A DNA stretch of 64,000 nucleotides from Symbioplanes lichenis (GTDB lineage: Bacteria; Actinomycetota; Actinomycetes; Mycobacteriales; Micromonosporaceae): assembly GCF_030709675.1 (NCBI RefSeq), contig NZ_JAUZQD010000002.1, positions 1 to 64,000 of the forward strand. The letters run 5' to 3'. Of the stretch, positions 51,223 to 60,341 are shown piece by piece. The translations under genes were made by a program, and so were the position numbers. The notes under the pieces are model-generated. The model was not told the origin of the DNA, searched no databases, and saw nothing but the letters and a program-made list of their open reading frames with translations. Numbering within the stretch: position 1 is the first letter of the stretch; each line of letters opens with the position of its first letter.

Positions 51223-54200
51223 ATGAGCTTGGTGCTACGCCGGGCGGCTGCCGCGCGCTCGCTGCTGGCCGCGGCCGGGGCGCTCGCGCTCATCGCGACG
51301 CTGCTGCTGACCGGGCTGGCCGCCTACAGCACGCGGATGGTCGCCGCCGGGACCGCGGGCACGATCGAGGCGTCGGCGCCCGGCGAGCGGTCCGTGCTCG
51401 TCCGCGGCTCGGGCGGCCGGGACGCCGCCGCGTTCGCCGAGCGGGACGCCGCCGTGCGGGAGCGGTTCGCGAACGGGCTGGGCGGGCGACCGGTCGGGGT
51501 GGTCGCCGCGGGGTACGCGTCGGGGCGGGCGCTCGGCGGGGACACCGGCGACGCGGTGCCGGACCAGGGCGGGCTCGTCTACGCGTCGGTCGGCTTCTTC
51601 GAGGACCTGGCCGCGCACGCCGAGCTGACCGCCGGGGCGTGGCCGCAGCCCGGGAAGCAGCCGCAGCAGACCGCCGTCGGGGAGGGCGCCGCGCGGGTGC
51701 TCGGGCTGGCCCCCGGCGACCGGGTGCCCGTGGTGGACCGCGTCTCGGAGAAGACCACGGTCGTGGTCGTCAGCGGCGTGTGGCGGCCGCGGTCGGCGGG
51801 CGACCCGTACTGGCGGCTCGCCCCGGACGTCGCCGGGGGCGTGCTGCCCGGCTCCGCGACCTACGGGCCGTTCGCGGTCGGCCGCGAGGACTTCGACCGG
51901 AGCTTCGCGACCGGGGCCTCCGCGGCCTGGGTGGCGGCCGTCGACCTCACCGGGGCCGACGTCGCCGGGGTGCGCCGGGCGGCCACCGCCGCCACGGCCG
52001 AGGAGGAGGCGCTGCCGGACGCGACCGGCCTGGGCACCTCGGCGACGGTCGAGGCGGCCGGGCCCGCCGAGCTGGCCGGGCGGCTCGAGAACGCCGACCT
52101 GGTCGGCCGGTCCGCCCTGGTCACCCCGATCCTGCTGGTCAGCGTGCTGAGCGGGCTCGCGCTGGTGCTGGTGGCCGCGCTCCTCACCGAGCACCGGCGG
52201 GCCGAGTCGGCGCTGCTGCGGGCCCGGGGCGCCACGAACGTCCAGCTGGCCGGGTTCGGGGCCGCCGAGGCGGCCGCCCTGGTCCTGCCGGCCGCTCTCG
52301 TCGCTCCGCCCCTCGCCGCGGCGGCCGTGCACTTCTCCGCCGCGCGGGGCTGGTTCGGGCTGCGGGCGTACCCGGGCTGGGGTCCCGAGCCGCAGCTGTG
52401 GTTCGTGGCGGTGCTGGCGGCGGCGGGTTGCGCGCTGGCCATCACGCTGCCGGTCGTGCGCGGCGGCACGTACGTGAGTGAGATGGCCGCCCGGTCCCGG
52501 CCCGGCCGCCGCGCCTTCGTCCAGCGGGCCGGCGCCGACCTGCTGCTCGTGGCGCTGGCGGTGCTCGGCTGGCTGCAGCTGCGGCAGTACTCGTCGCCGC
52601 TGTCCGCGGGGTCGGGCGCCGGGCTGGGCATCGACCCGCTGCTCGCCGCCGCCCCGACCATCGGCATCCTCGCCGGGGCCACCCTCGCCCTGCGGCTGTT
52701 GCAGCCCGCCTCCCGGCTGGCCGAGCGGCGGCTGGGCCGGGGCACCAACTTCTCGGCGCTGTTCGGCATCTGGCAGGCCGGTCGCCGTCCGCACGCCGGG
52801 CCGGTGCTGCTCCTGGCGCTCGCCGTCGCCGCGGGCACGGTCGGCTGGTGCCTGGCCGGGACCGCCCGGCAGTCGGTCAACGACCAGGCCGACCACGAGG
52901 TGGGCGCCGACCTGCGCCTGGTCGAGACCGGCAACGCCGCCCCGGACAGCCGGCCCGCCGCGCTCGCCACCCTGCCCGGGGCCACGGCGATCGTCCCGGC
53001 CTGGCGGGAAAGCCTGCAGCCGCCCACGCCGGGCAGCGCCTCGGTCGACCTGATCGCGATCGACGCGGAGGAGCTCGGCCGGACCGTCCGGATCCGCGAC
53101 GACCTCTACGACGGCGGTCCGGCCGCGCTCACCGAGGACCTGACCCGCCGCCGTCCGGCCGACTCGTTCCCCGAGCTGCCCGCAGGGGACCGGCTCACCG
53201 GCCGCGCGTCGCTGACCGGGAGCGCCGGGTCGCCGTCGCTGACCGCGGTGCTGCTCGACGCCACGGGCGCGCAGGTGCGCGTACCCCTCGAGCAGGGTTC
53301 TTTCTCGGTGGCCCTGCCCGCGGTGCGGCGACCGCTGCGGCTCGCCGGGTTCCAGGTCACCGCGAGCGGCGGTGAGGTGGAACTGGTCCTGTCCGGCGTG
53401 GCCGTCGGAGGCCGGCCCCTGCCGTTCGCCGGCGCGTGGCAGGCGGCGGCCCCCGCCGCCAGCCTGAAGAAGGCCGAGACCGGCCCGGGCTCGCTGCGGG
53501 TGCTCTATCCGGGCGGGAGCACGACGCGGCTGCAGTTCACGGTGACGCCGGACATCGCGATCGCCGAGGTGCCGGTGGTGGTCACCGCGGCGGCCCGGGC
53601 GGCGCTGCGCTTCGACGACGAGGGGGAGACCCGGCTGCGGATGGGCGGCACCACCGTGCCGGTCCAGGTGGTCGGCACGATCGCGGCGGTCCCCGGTACG
53701 CAGGCCGGCGGCGCGCTGCTCGTCGACCGGCCGACGCTCCAGGCCTATCTGCTCGGGCGCGCCGGGCTGCCGCACGGCACCCAGGAGTGGTGGATCGCGA
53801 CGGGCGCGGGCGACCACACGGCGGCGGCCGCGGCGGCCACGCGGCTCGGCGGGCTGGACGTGCTCGACCGGCGGGCGATCGGCGCGGCGTCGGCCGTCGA
53901 CGCGTACGGGCTCGGCGGCCGGACCGCCCTGCTGGTGGCCGCGATCGGGGCCCTGCTCCTCGCGGCGGCCGGCATCCTGGTCGACGTGCGCACCACGGCC
54001 CGCCGGCGCATCTCCGAGCTGGCGGTGCTCGACACGCTGGGCGCGGGCCCGGTGACGCTGGCCCGGTCGCTCATGACCGAGCAGGCGTTCCTCGCGGGGA
54101 CCGGGGTGCTCGCGGGGCTGGCCGTCGGCATCGGCGTGGCCGCCACGATGGCGCCGCTGCTGATCCTGACCCCCGCGGCGACGCGTCCGATCCCCGAGCC

Positions 54201-54342
54201 GGTGCTGGTCGTCGACTGGTGGCGCGCCGGAGGAACAGCGGCGTTGCTGCTGGTGCTCGCGCTCACGCTGAGCGCCCTGACCGGGGCCACGCTGCGCCGC
54301 CGGCTGGCCCCGGCCCGCCTCAAGCTGGGAGCCGACCGATGA
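51223..54342 (+). CDS. Large FtsX-like ABC permease 1
   Basis: 1039 residues, about twice the usual FtsX/MacB size. Membrane helix at residues 13-37, then a long external domain. FtsX core helices lie near 297-330 (LLVSVLSGLALVLVAALLTE), 345-375, 390-415 and 435-460. A second external domain and FtsX core follow in the C-terminal half (ALLVAAIGALLLAAAGILVD, ISELAVLDTLGAGPVTLARS). Coupled to the next permease by ATGA. The family exports or extracts lipids, peptides or lipoproteins, powered by the two ATPases downstream. Confidence 0.9.
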   Translation: MSLVLRRAAAARSLLAAAGALALIATLLLTGLAAYSTRMVAAGTAGTIEASAPGERSVLVRGSGGRDAAAFAERDAAVRERFANGLGGRPVGVVAAGYASGRALGGDTGDAVPDQGGLVYASVGFFEDLAAHAELTAGAWPQPGKQPQQTAVGEGAARVLGLAPGDRVPVVDRVSEKTTVVVVSGVWRPRSAGDPYWRLAPDVAGGVLPGSATYGPFAVGREDFDRSFATGASAAWVAAVDLTGADVAGVRRAATAATAEEEALPDATGLGTSATVEAAGPAELAGRLENADLVGRSALVTPILLVSVLSGLALVLVAALLTEHRRAESALLRARGATNVQLAGFGAAEAAALVLPAALVAPPLAAAAVHFSAARGWFGLRAYPGWGPEPQLWFVAVLAAAGCALAITLPVVRGGTYVSEMAARSRPGRRAFVQRAGADLLLVALAVLGWLQLRQYSSPLSAGSGAGLGIDPLLAAAPTIGILAGATLALRLLQPASRLAERRLGRGTNFSALFGIWQAGRRPHAGPVLLLALAVAAGTVGWCLAGTARQSVNDQADHEVGADLRLVETGNAAPDSRPAALATLPGATAIVPAWRESLQPPTPGSASVDLIAIDAEELGRTVRIRDDLYDGGPAALTEDLTRRRPADSFPELPAGDRLTGRASLTGSAGSPSLTAVLLDATGAQVRVPLEQGSFSVALPAVRRPLRLAGFQVTASGGEVELVLSGVAVGGRPLPFAGAWQAAAPAASLKKAETGPGSLRVLYPGGSTTRLQFTVTPDIAIAEVPVVVTAAARAALRFDDEGETRLRMGGTTVPVQVVGTIAAVPGTQAGGALLVDRPTLQAYLLGRAGLPHGTQEWWIATGAGDHTAAAAAATRLGGLDVLDRRAIGAASAVDAYGLGGRTALLVAAIGALLLAAAGILVDVRTTARRRISELAVLDTLGAGPVTLARSLMTEQAFLAGTGVLAGLAVGIGVAATMAPLLILTPAATRPIPEPVLVVDWWRAGGTAALLLVLALTLSALTGATLRRRLAPARLKLGADR

Positions 54343-57017
54343 GAGCCGTGCTGCGCCGCGTCCGCGCGTACGCCGGGAACCTGGGCCTGCTCGCCGCCCT
54401 GACCCTGGTGGCGGCGCTGATCGCCGCGGGCGTGCCCCGGCTGGCGAACCACTACACCGACGAGGGGCTGCGCTCGGACGTCGGCGGGCTGTCGTGGGAG
54501 GCGCGGGATCTGATCTTCGCGACCAACCCCGACGAGACCGACGGCATCCGGGCCACCGCCGGCGACGGCTTCCGCCAACTCGTCAGCGGCGGGCTGCCCG
54601 CCCCGATCCCCGGGTTCGTCGAGGACAGCTGGTTCCGGGCGAGCGTCGAGGCTCCGGGCACGACATTGTCCGGTCCCGCCCCGTACAACGCGAAGTGCCG
54701 GCCCACGGTGCGCGCGCTCTACCAGACCGGGGCCGCTGCGGCCGTACGCATGGTGGAGGGCCGCCTCCCGAAGAGCGCGAGCCGCGCGGAAGCCGTGGTC
54801 ACCGCGGAGGCCGCGGCGCTGGCCGGTCTGAAGGTCGGCACGACGCTGACCGTGGCCACCGAGTACGGCACCGCCGCGCTGCGGATCGTCGGCGTCTACC
54901 AGCCGCTCGACTCTGCCTCGCCGCAGTGGGCGGGCACCGCGACCGAGCGGATCTCCTGCCCGGCGATCGACGACGGGTTCACCTGGCGGGCCACCGCGTT
55001 GACCGACGCAGCGGGCGCCGAGCTGGCCGGACGCGAAACGGCCCTCCTGCGCTACCAGTGGCGGTACCGCCTGCGCGCCGAGGCCCTGACCGCCCCGGAC
55101 ATCGAGCCGCTGACCACCGCGATCGTGCAGGCGCGCCGGGAGCCGCCGCGCGACTACCTGTCCCTGTCCACCGGGCTCGACCGGGAGCTGACGGTCTTCG
55201 CCGGCCGGCTGCACGGCGCCCGCGCGACCGTCGCCGTCGTCCAGGCCGGGCTGATCGTCACCGTGGCCGGGCTCATGGTGCTGGCGGCGCTGCTCATGGC
55301 CGACCGGCGGCGGGCCGAGCAGGTGCTGCTGCGGGCGCGCGGGGCGAGCAGCGGGCGGACGGCCGCCCGGGCCCTCGCGGAGGCGGCCCTGGTCGGCATC
55401 CCGGCCGTGGCGCTCGGCCGGCTCGCGGCGTCGCTCCTCCCGGGCCGGGCCGGCGACAGCGAGGTCCTCCTGCTGGGTGTTCTGCTCCTGCTCGCCGTCG
55501 GCGTCCCGGCCTTCCTCGCGGCGCGGCCTCCGGCGGGCGGCGGGCGTGCGGTCGCCCGGCCGGGCCTGCGCCGGACCACGGCCGAGATCTTCCTGCTGCT
55601 GCTCACCGGGCTCGGCGTGGTCCTCGTCCGCCGGCGCGGCCTGCAGAACGACACCGATCCCTTCCTGTCGGTCGTGCCGGTCCTGCTGGGAGCGTCGGCG
55701 GCCCTTCTGGTCGTACGCCTGACGCCCGCCCCGCTCCGCCTCGCCGGCCGGCTCGCCGCCCGGGGCCGCGGCGCCGTCGGCTTCCTCGGACTGGCCCGCG
55801 CCGGCCGGGGCTCCACGGTGTCCGCCGGTCCGCTCGCGGTGCTCGTGGTCGCGGCCGCCACCGGCATCTTCACCGCGGCGGTCAGCACCACGATCGACGA
55901 CGCCCGGGACCGCGCCACGGACCGGTCGGTGGCCGCCGACGCCCGCCTGAGCGGCTACTCGTTCCAGCCCGGCACCGAGACCGCGATCGCCCGGGTGCCC
56001 GGCGTGGAGGCGGCCGCGCCCCTCCTCACGTACGCCGGGGTGCGGCTCTTGAACTCCCGGGGTTCCGGCTCCGACAGCGCCCAGCTGATCATCGTCGACG
56101 GCACCGCCGCGACCGAGGTGGCCCGGCGCAGCGGCGTGCGCGAACAGCTGCCCGCCGCGCTGTCCGAGACCCGCACGGCCGAGCCGCTGCCCGCCGTCGT
56201 GTCGCCCGACGTCGCCGCGGAGATCGGCCCGACCGGCGTCGTCTATGTGCAGGGCCACCCGTACGACTTCCGCGTCGCCGAGGTGACCGACGCCCTGCCG
56301 CTGCTCGACGCCGGAGCCCGCCGCTACATCGCGCTGCCGTGGCGGGCGATCCCGGTCCTGCCCGAGCAGCCGCTGATCCCGACCGAGTTCCTGCTCGCCG
56401 GCACCGGTTACGACCCGGCGCGGGTGCTCAGCGTGGCCGACGCCGGGCAGCGCGAGTACTACCTGGGCGTGCTGCGCCGCACGATCGGCGGCGACGCGGT
56501 CACCGAGGTCAGCGACGCCATGCTGCCGCGCCGGGCCGCCCTGACGACCTGGGGCGACCATCGCAGCGCGCTGCAGGACAACGGCGTCAACGCCCTGCTC
56601 AGCTTCGTGTTCACCGCGGGCGCGGCGGGCTCGGCGGCGCTGGCGCTGCTCGCGGTGGGACTCGCGGTGCTCGCCGGGGCGCCCGCGCGCGGACGGGCGC
56701 TGTCCCGCCTGCGTACGCTCGGCCTCTCCCGCCGTCAGGGCCGTAACCTGCTGATCCTCGAGCTGACGCCGCTGCTGGCGGTGGCTTTCCTGGCCGGCAC
56801 GCTCGTCGGCTGGGCGCTGCCGCAGCTGCTCGGGCCGGTGCTGGGCCTCGACGCGTTCACGGCGGGCGTCGGCGCCTCGCCCGGTGTCGGGTGGGGGCTG
56901 GCCCTGCGGGCGCTCGCGCTGCTCGTGGCGGGAGTGGTGAGCGCGGTGGTGGTGGAGAGCCTGGCCCACCGGCGGATGGGTCTCGGACAGTCGCTGCGGC
57001 TGGGGGAGGAAAGCTGA
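54339..57017 (+). CDS. Large FtsX-like ABC permease 2
   Basis: 892 residues; ATG 54339 overlaps the stop of permease 1. Architecture matches permease 1: first helix at about 13-31, a large external domain up to residue 290, FtsX core helices (TVAVVQAGLIVTVAGLMVLA, VEQVLLRARGASSGRT-like coupling helix), a second external region, and a C-terminal core (LLSFVFTAGAAGSAALALLA, LSRLRTLGLSRRQGRNLLIL). Likely forms a heterodimer with permease 1. Its stop shares a base with the next start (TGATG). Confidence 0.9.
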   Translation: MRAVLRRVRAYAGNLGLLAALTLVAALIAAGVPRLANHYTDEGLRSDVGGLSWEARDLIFATNPDETDGIRATAGDGFRQLVSGGLPAPIPGFVEDSWFRASVEAPGTTLSGPAPYNAKCRPTVRALYQTGAAAAVRMVEGRLPKSASRAEAVVTAEAAALAGLKVGTTLTVATEYGTAALRIVGVYQPLDSASPQWAGTATERISCPAIDDGFTWRATALTDAAGAELAGRETALLRYQWRYRLRAEALTAPDIEPLTTAIVQARREPPRDYLSLSTGLDRELTVFAGRLHGARATVAVVQAGLIVTVAGLMVLAALLMADRRRAEQVLLRARGASSGRTAARALAEAALVGIPAVALGRLAASLLPGRAGDSEVLLLGVLLLLAVGVPAFLAARPPAGGGRAVARPGLRRTTAEIFLLLLTGLGVVLVRRRGLQNDTDPFLSVVPVLLGASAALLVVRLTPAPLRLAGRLAARGRGAVGFLGLARAGRGSTVSAGPLAVLVVAAATGIFTAAVSTTIDDARDRATDRSVAADARLSGYSFQPGTETAIARVPGVEAAAPLLTYAGVRLLNSRGSGSDSAQLIIVDGTAATEVARRSGVREQLPAALSETRTAEPLPAVVSPDVAAEIGPTGVVYVQGHPYDFRVAEVTDALPLLDAGARRYIALPWRAIPVLPEQPLIPTEFLLAGTGYDPARVLSVADAGQREYYLGVLRRTIGGDAVTEVSDAMLPRRAALTTWGDHRSALQDNGVNALLSFVFTAGAAGSAALALLAVGLAVLAGAPARGRALSRLRTLGLSRRQGRNLLILELTPLLAVAFLAGTLVGWALPQLLGPVLGLDAFTAGVGASPGVGWGLALRALALLVAGVVSAVVVESLAHRRMGLGQSLRLGEES

Positions 57018-57952
57018 TGACGGGTCCCGATCTTCCGGAGTTGCAGCGCCGGGCGGCCGAGCGCGCCGCGGCGCGGGCGGGCGGGACGGACCGGCTGCGC
57101 GGGCACATCGTCTGCGACGGCCTGGTCCGGATCTTCAAGACCGAGGGCGTCGAGGTGGTCGCGCTGCAGAGCCTCGACCTGACCGTCGACCGCGGGGAGC
57201 TGCTCGCCATCGTCGGCGCGTCCGGCTCCGGCAAGTCGACGATGCTCAACATCCTGTCCGGCCTCGACGTGCCGACCGCCGGCATCGCCCGGGTGGCCGG
57301 TTACGACCTGCTGACCATGAACGCCCGGCGGCGGCTGCGCTACCGGCGCAAGATCGTCGGGTTCGTGTGGCAGCAGACCGCGCGCAACCTGCTGCCTTAT
57401 CTCACCGCGCGGGAGAACGTCGAGCTGCCGATGTCGCTGGCGGGCTCCCGCAAGAAGGGCCGCGCCCTGGAGCTGCTGGAGATGACCGGTGTCGCGCACC
57501 TGGCGGACCGGCGGCCGGCGGAGATGAGCGGCGGCGAGCAGCAGCGCACGGCGGTGGCGGTCGCGGTCGCCAATGACCCCGAGGTGCTCTTCGCCGACGA
57601 GCCGACCGGCGAGCTCGACGAGGCCACCGCGGCGGACGTCTTCGCCGCGCTGCGCACCATCAACGCCGAGCTCGGCGTGACCATCGTGGTGGTCACCCAC
57701 GACCACACCGTCGCGGACCAGGTCCGCCGCACGGTCGCGATCCGGGACGGCCGGACCGCCTCGGAGGTACGCCGCAGCGCCCGCACCGGCGCCGACGGGC
57801 TGGAGGAGATCGTGTCCCAGGAGTACGCCCTGCTCGACCGGGCGGGCCGGATGCAGTTGCCCGCCGGCTTCGTCGAGGCCCTGTCGCTGAAGGACCGGGT
57901 GCAGCTGACGCTCGAGCCCGACCACGTGCAGGTGCGGCCCGGCGATGAGTGA
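57017..57952 (+). CDS. ABC ATPase 1 of the FtsX-type exporter
   Basis: 311 residues, GGGGAGG 5 bases before the ATG. Walker A GASGSGKST, Q-loop VGFVWQQTARN, signature MSGGEQQR, Walker B VLFADEPTGELD, His-switch VVTHDH: the MacB/LolD pattern. The N-terminal 35 residues are an extra Arg/Ala-rich helix. A C-terminal extension of about 70 residues (EEIVSQEYALLDRAGRMQLP) after the ABC domain is unusual and may bind the permease. Overlaps the second ATPase gene by 8 bases. Confidence 0.92.
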   Translation: MTGPDLPELQRRAAERAAARAGGTDRLRGHIVCDGLVRIFKTEGVEVVALQSLDLTVDRGELLAIVGASGSGKSTMLNILSGLDVPTAGIARVAGYDLLTMNARRRLRYRRKIVGFVWQQTARNLLPYLTARENVELPMSLAGSRKKGRALELLEMTGVAHLADRRPAEMSGGEQQRTAVAVAVANDPEVLFADEPTGELDEATAADVFAALRTINAELGVTIVVVTHDHTVADQVRRTVAIRDGRTASEVRRSARTGADGLEEIVSQEYALLDRAGRMQLPAGFVEALSLKDRVQLTLEPDHVQVRPGDE

Positions 57953-58622
57953 CGTGCTGATCCGCGCGGCCGGGGTGGGCCGCGACTACGGGACCGGCGG
58001 CGGGGTCGTGCACGCCGTCCGCGACGTCTCCTTCGAGACCGGCCGGGGCGAGCTCGTCGCCGTCCGCGGCCGCTCCGGGGCGGGCAAGACGACGCTGCTC
58101 AATATCGTCGGGGGCCTGGACAAACCCACCCGGGGCAGCGTCGAGGTCGACGGGCACGACGTCTCCGGCGCCGGCGAGGACGCCCTGCTCAAGCTGCGCC
58201 GGTCGACGATCGGGTTCGTGTTCCAGTCGTTCGGGCTGATCCCGATCCTGTCCGCCGCCGAGAACGTGAGCGTCCCCCTGCGGCTGGCCGGCTTCGACCC
58301 CTCGGCGCGGGCCGAGCGGGTGGCCCTGCTGCTGGAGCTGGTCGGGCTGGGCGGGCAGGCCAACCAGCGGCCGTTCGAGCTCTCCGGCGGCCAGCAGCAG
58401 CGCGTCGCCGTGGCCCGGGCCCTGGCCAACGACCCGCCGCTGCTCATCGCCGACGAGCCGACCGGGCAGCTCGACTCCGACACCGGGCGCGCGATCATGG
58501 ACCTGCTCCGGGCCCTGGTCGACGCCCGGGGCATGACCGCGCTGGTCGCCACGCACGACGCGACGCTCATGGACCGGGCCGACCGGGTGCTCACCCTGCG
58601 CGACGGGCGGCTCGAGGCTTAG
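57945..58622 (+). CDS. ABC ATPase 2 of the FtsX-type exporter
   Basis: 225 residues, standard LolD/MacB length. Walker A GRSGAGKTT, Q-loop FVFQSFGL, signature LSGGQQQR, Walker B LLIADEPTGQLD, and His in VATHDAT. Last gene of the operon with two permeases and two ATPases; the ATPases probably work as a heterodimer. Confidence 0.92.
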   Translation: MSDVLIRAAGVGRDYGTGGGVVHAVRDVSFETGRGELVAVRGRSGAGKTTLLNIVGGLDKPTRGSVEVDGHDVSGAGEDALLKLRRSTIGFVFQSFGLIPILSAAENVSVPLRLAGFDPSARAERVALLLELVGLGGQANQRPFELSGGQQQRVAVARALANDPPLLIADEPTGQLDSDTGRAIMDLLRALVDARGMTALVATHDATLMDRADRVLTLRDGRLEA

Positions 58623-58651
58623 ACCCCTCCGCGCGGGGAATGAGGCGTCTC

Positions 58652-58891
58652 ATGACCACACATGATCGGCACCCGACGGATGAACCGGACGGCACGACCG
58701 CGTACGAGGCCTCCCTGCGCCGCCCGGGTGACAGCGTGACCAAGCCGGCGCCCTCCGGGGACGACCCGTCCGTGGCGGGCGTGGGCGACTTCGCGGGCGC
58801 CGAGGCCGGCGACAGCCCGGCGGTGAACCCGCACGCCGGGTACGACGAGGAGGCGACGTCCGGCGACACGTCGGTCTACCGCCCGGATTGA
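58652..58891 (+). CDS. Small acidic disordered hypothetical protein
   Basis: 79 residues from ATG 58652 (GAGG 8 bases before); an ATG 12 bases upstream is possible. Composition is Asp/Gly/Pro/Thr-rich with no hydrophobic core. No family recognised. It lies 29 bases after the exporter operon and could belong to its transcript. Confidence 0.5.
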   Translation: MTTHDRHPTDEPDGTTAYEASLRRPGDSVTKPAPSGDDPSVAGVGDFAGAEAGDSPAVNPHAGYDEEATSGDTSVYRPD

Positions 58892-59058
58892 TTTGCCATT
58901 CGGCTTTGTCATGGGACACCCCTGAGCGGCCCGGCGGCGAGTATGCTCCGGCCTCGAACGGGTGTCCCACAAGGATCATGCGTCGCCGGGTTTCAGCGCG
59001 CGAGCCGCGTGGCATGCGGGGCCCTTCGGGACTCTCGTCCCACGGAAGGAAGCGGGCG

Positions 59059-60042
59059 ATGGCCGCCTGGCATGCTGGAACAGTGCAGTCCGTGACCATG
59101 ACCACCTCCGATCTCGATCAGGCTCGATCGCTCATCAGCGACCACTTCTATTCGCACGCCGTCGACGTGCTGTCCCCGGCGCCCTGGCGGGCCGAGTTCC
59201 ACGTGGCCTCCGGCGACGCGGTGACCGTCGGCGACTGTTATTTCGGCGCCGACGTGCGGATGCGCTTCGGCGACCTGGGCGCCTACCACGTCGACGTGCC
59301 GCTCACCGGCGAGCTGGTGTGGCGGCAGGCCCCCCGCGAGATGTCCGTGGCCACACCCACCTGCGCCGCGGTCTTCCAGCCCGTGGGGGAGAGCACGCTC
59401 GAACGCTGGAGCGGCGACTGCCAGCTGCTCGCTGTCAAGATCGAGCAGGACGCGCTGGAGCGGGAGCTCGCCGCGATGCTCGACGCACCGGTCGGGCAAC
59501 GGGTGCTGTTCGCGCCCACCTTCGACCTGAGCCGGGGCGAGGGCGCCAGCTGGCTGCGACTGCTGAAATTGATCAGCGCCGACGCCCGCGAGCAGCAGAG
59601 CCTGCTGCACCATCCCGAGGTCGGCGACCGGCTCCGCGACTCCGTGATCACCGGGCTGCTGCTGGCCGGCCAGCACCAGTACCGCCCGATGCTGGACGGG
59701 GCCGGCGCGGTGGCCGCCTCGCCCCGGGCGGTGCGCCGGGTGGTCGAGGCCGTGCGCGCGGATCCGCAACGCTCGTACACGATCGGGGAGCTGGCCCGGA
59801 TCGCCCTGGTCAGCCGGCGCAGCCTGCAGTACGCGTTCCAGCGCCACCTCGGCACGACGCCGATGGCCTACCTGCGCGACGTGCGGCTGGAGCTGTCGCA
59901 CGACATGCTGCGCGACTGCGACCCGTCGGTCACCACGGTGGCCGACGTGGCGTACCGGAGCGGGTTCGCGCACCTCGGGCGGTTCGCGGCGGCGTACCGT
60001 ACAAGATTCGGGGTGAGCCCCTCCACGACGCTGCGGTCTTGA
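59059..60042 (+). CDS. AraC-family transcriptional regulator
   Basis: 327 residues from ATG 59059, preceded by GGAAGGA; the frame extends further up without an RBS. N-terminal AraC_binding_2-type domain (residues 20-200). C-terminal HTH_18: RSYTIGELARIALVSRRSLQ, YAFQRHLGTTPMAYLRDVRL, TTVADVAYRSGFAHLGRFAA, AYRTRFGVSPS. Effector and targets unknown. Confidence 0.9.
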   Translation: MAAWHAGTVQSVTMTTSDLDQARSLISDHFYSHAVDVLSPAPWRAEFHVASGDAVTVGDCYFGADVRMRFGDLGAYHVDVPLTGELVWRQAPREMSVATPTCAAVFQPVGESTLERWSGDCQLLAVKIEQDALERELAAMLDAPVGQRVLFAPTFDLSRGEGASWLRLLKLISADAREQQSLLHHPEVGDRLRDSVITGLLLAGQHQYRPMLDGAGAVAASPRAVRRVVEAVRADPQRSYTIGELARIALVSRRSLQYAFQRHLGTTPMAYLRDVRLELSHDMLRDCDPSVTTVADVAYRSGFAHLGRFAAAYRTRFGVSPSTTLRS

Positions 60043-60089
60043 CCTCTTGACGAGGGGGGCTGTGGTCTTTATTTCCTGACGAGGTGGGC

Positions 60090-60341
60090 ATGGCGCAGGA
60101 CCCGGACGACGCCCGGCGCTTCGACGACATCGTCGCGCGGCTGCACCACGAGGATCCGGGTTTCACCTCGGCCTTCCAGGAGGAGCCGCACCGCAAGCCG
60201 GGGCGCACGCGGATGCTGATCGGCATCGGCTTCTGCCTGGTCGCCCTGGGCATGCTGGCGTTCGGCGGGGTCAAGGGCGCGGTGCTGGCGGTCCTCCCGT
60301 GGCTCGTGGGGATGGCGTGCGTGCTGAAAGGGCAAGGCTGA
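60090..60341 (+). CDS. DUF3040-family small membrane protein
   Basis: 83 residues. MAQDPDDARRFDDIVARLHH is the soluble N-terminus, with the LHHEDPGF motif common in DUF3040. Two membrane helices follow (residues about 42-60 and 62-80). These actinobacterial proteins are uncharacterised. The 3' end overlaps the convergent GGDEF-EAL gene by 71 bases. Confidence 0.75.
   Translation: MAQDPDDARRFDDIVARLHHEDPGFTSAFQEEPHRKPGRTRMLIGIGFCLVALGMLAFGGVKGAVLAVLPWLVGMACVLKGQG

Noticed and set aside
53745..56969. Long minus-strand frame opposite the FtsX permease genes
   Set aside because: Low-complexity Arg/Gly/Gln composition, no RBS and no domain; the sense strand encodes clear membrane proteins.
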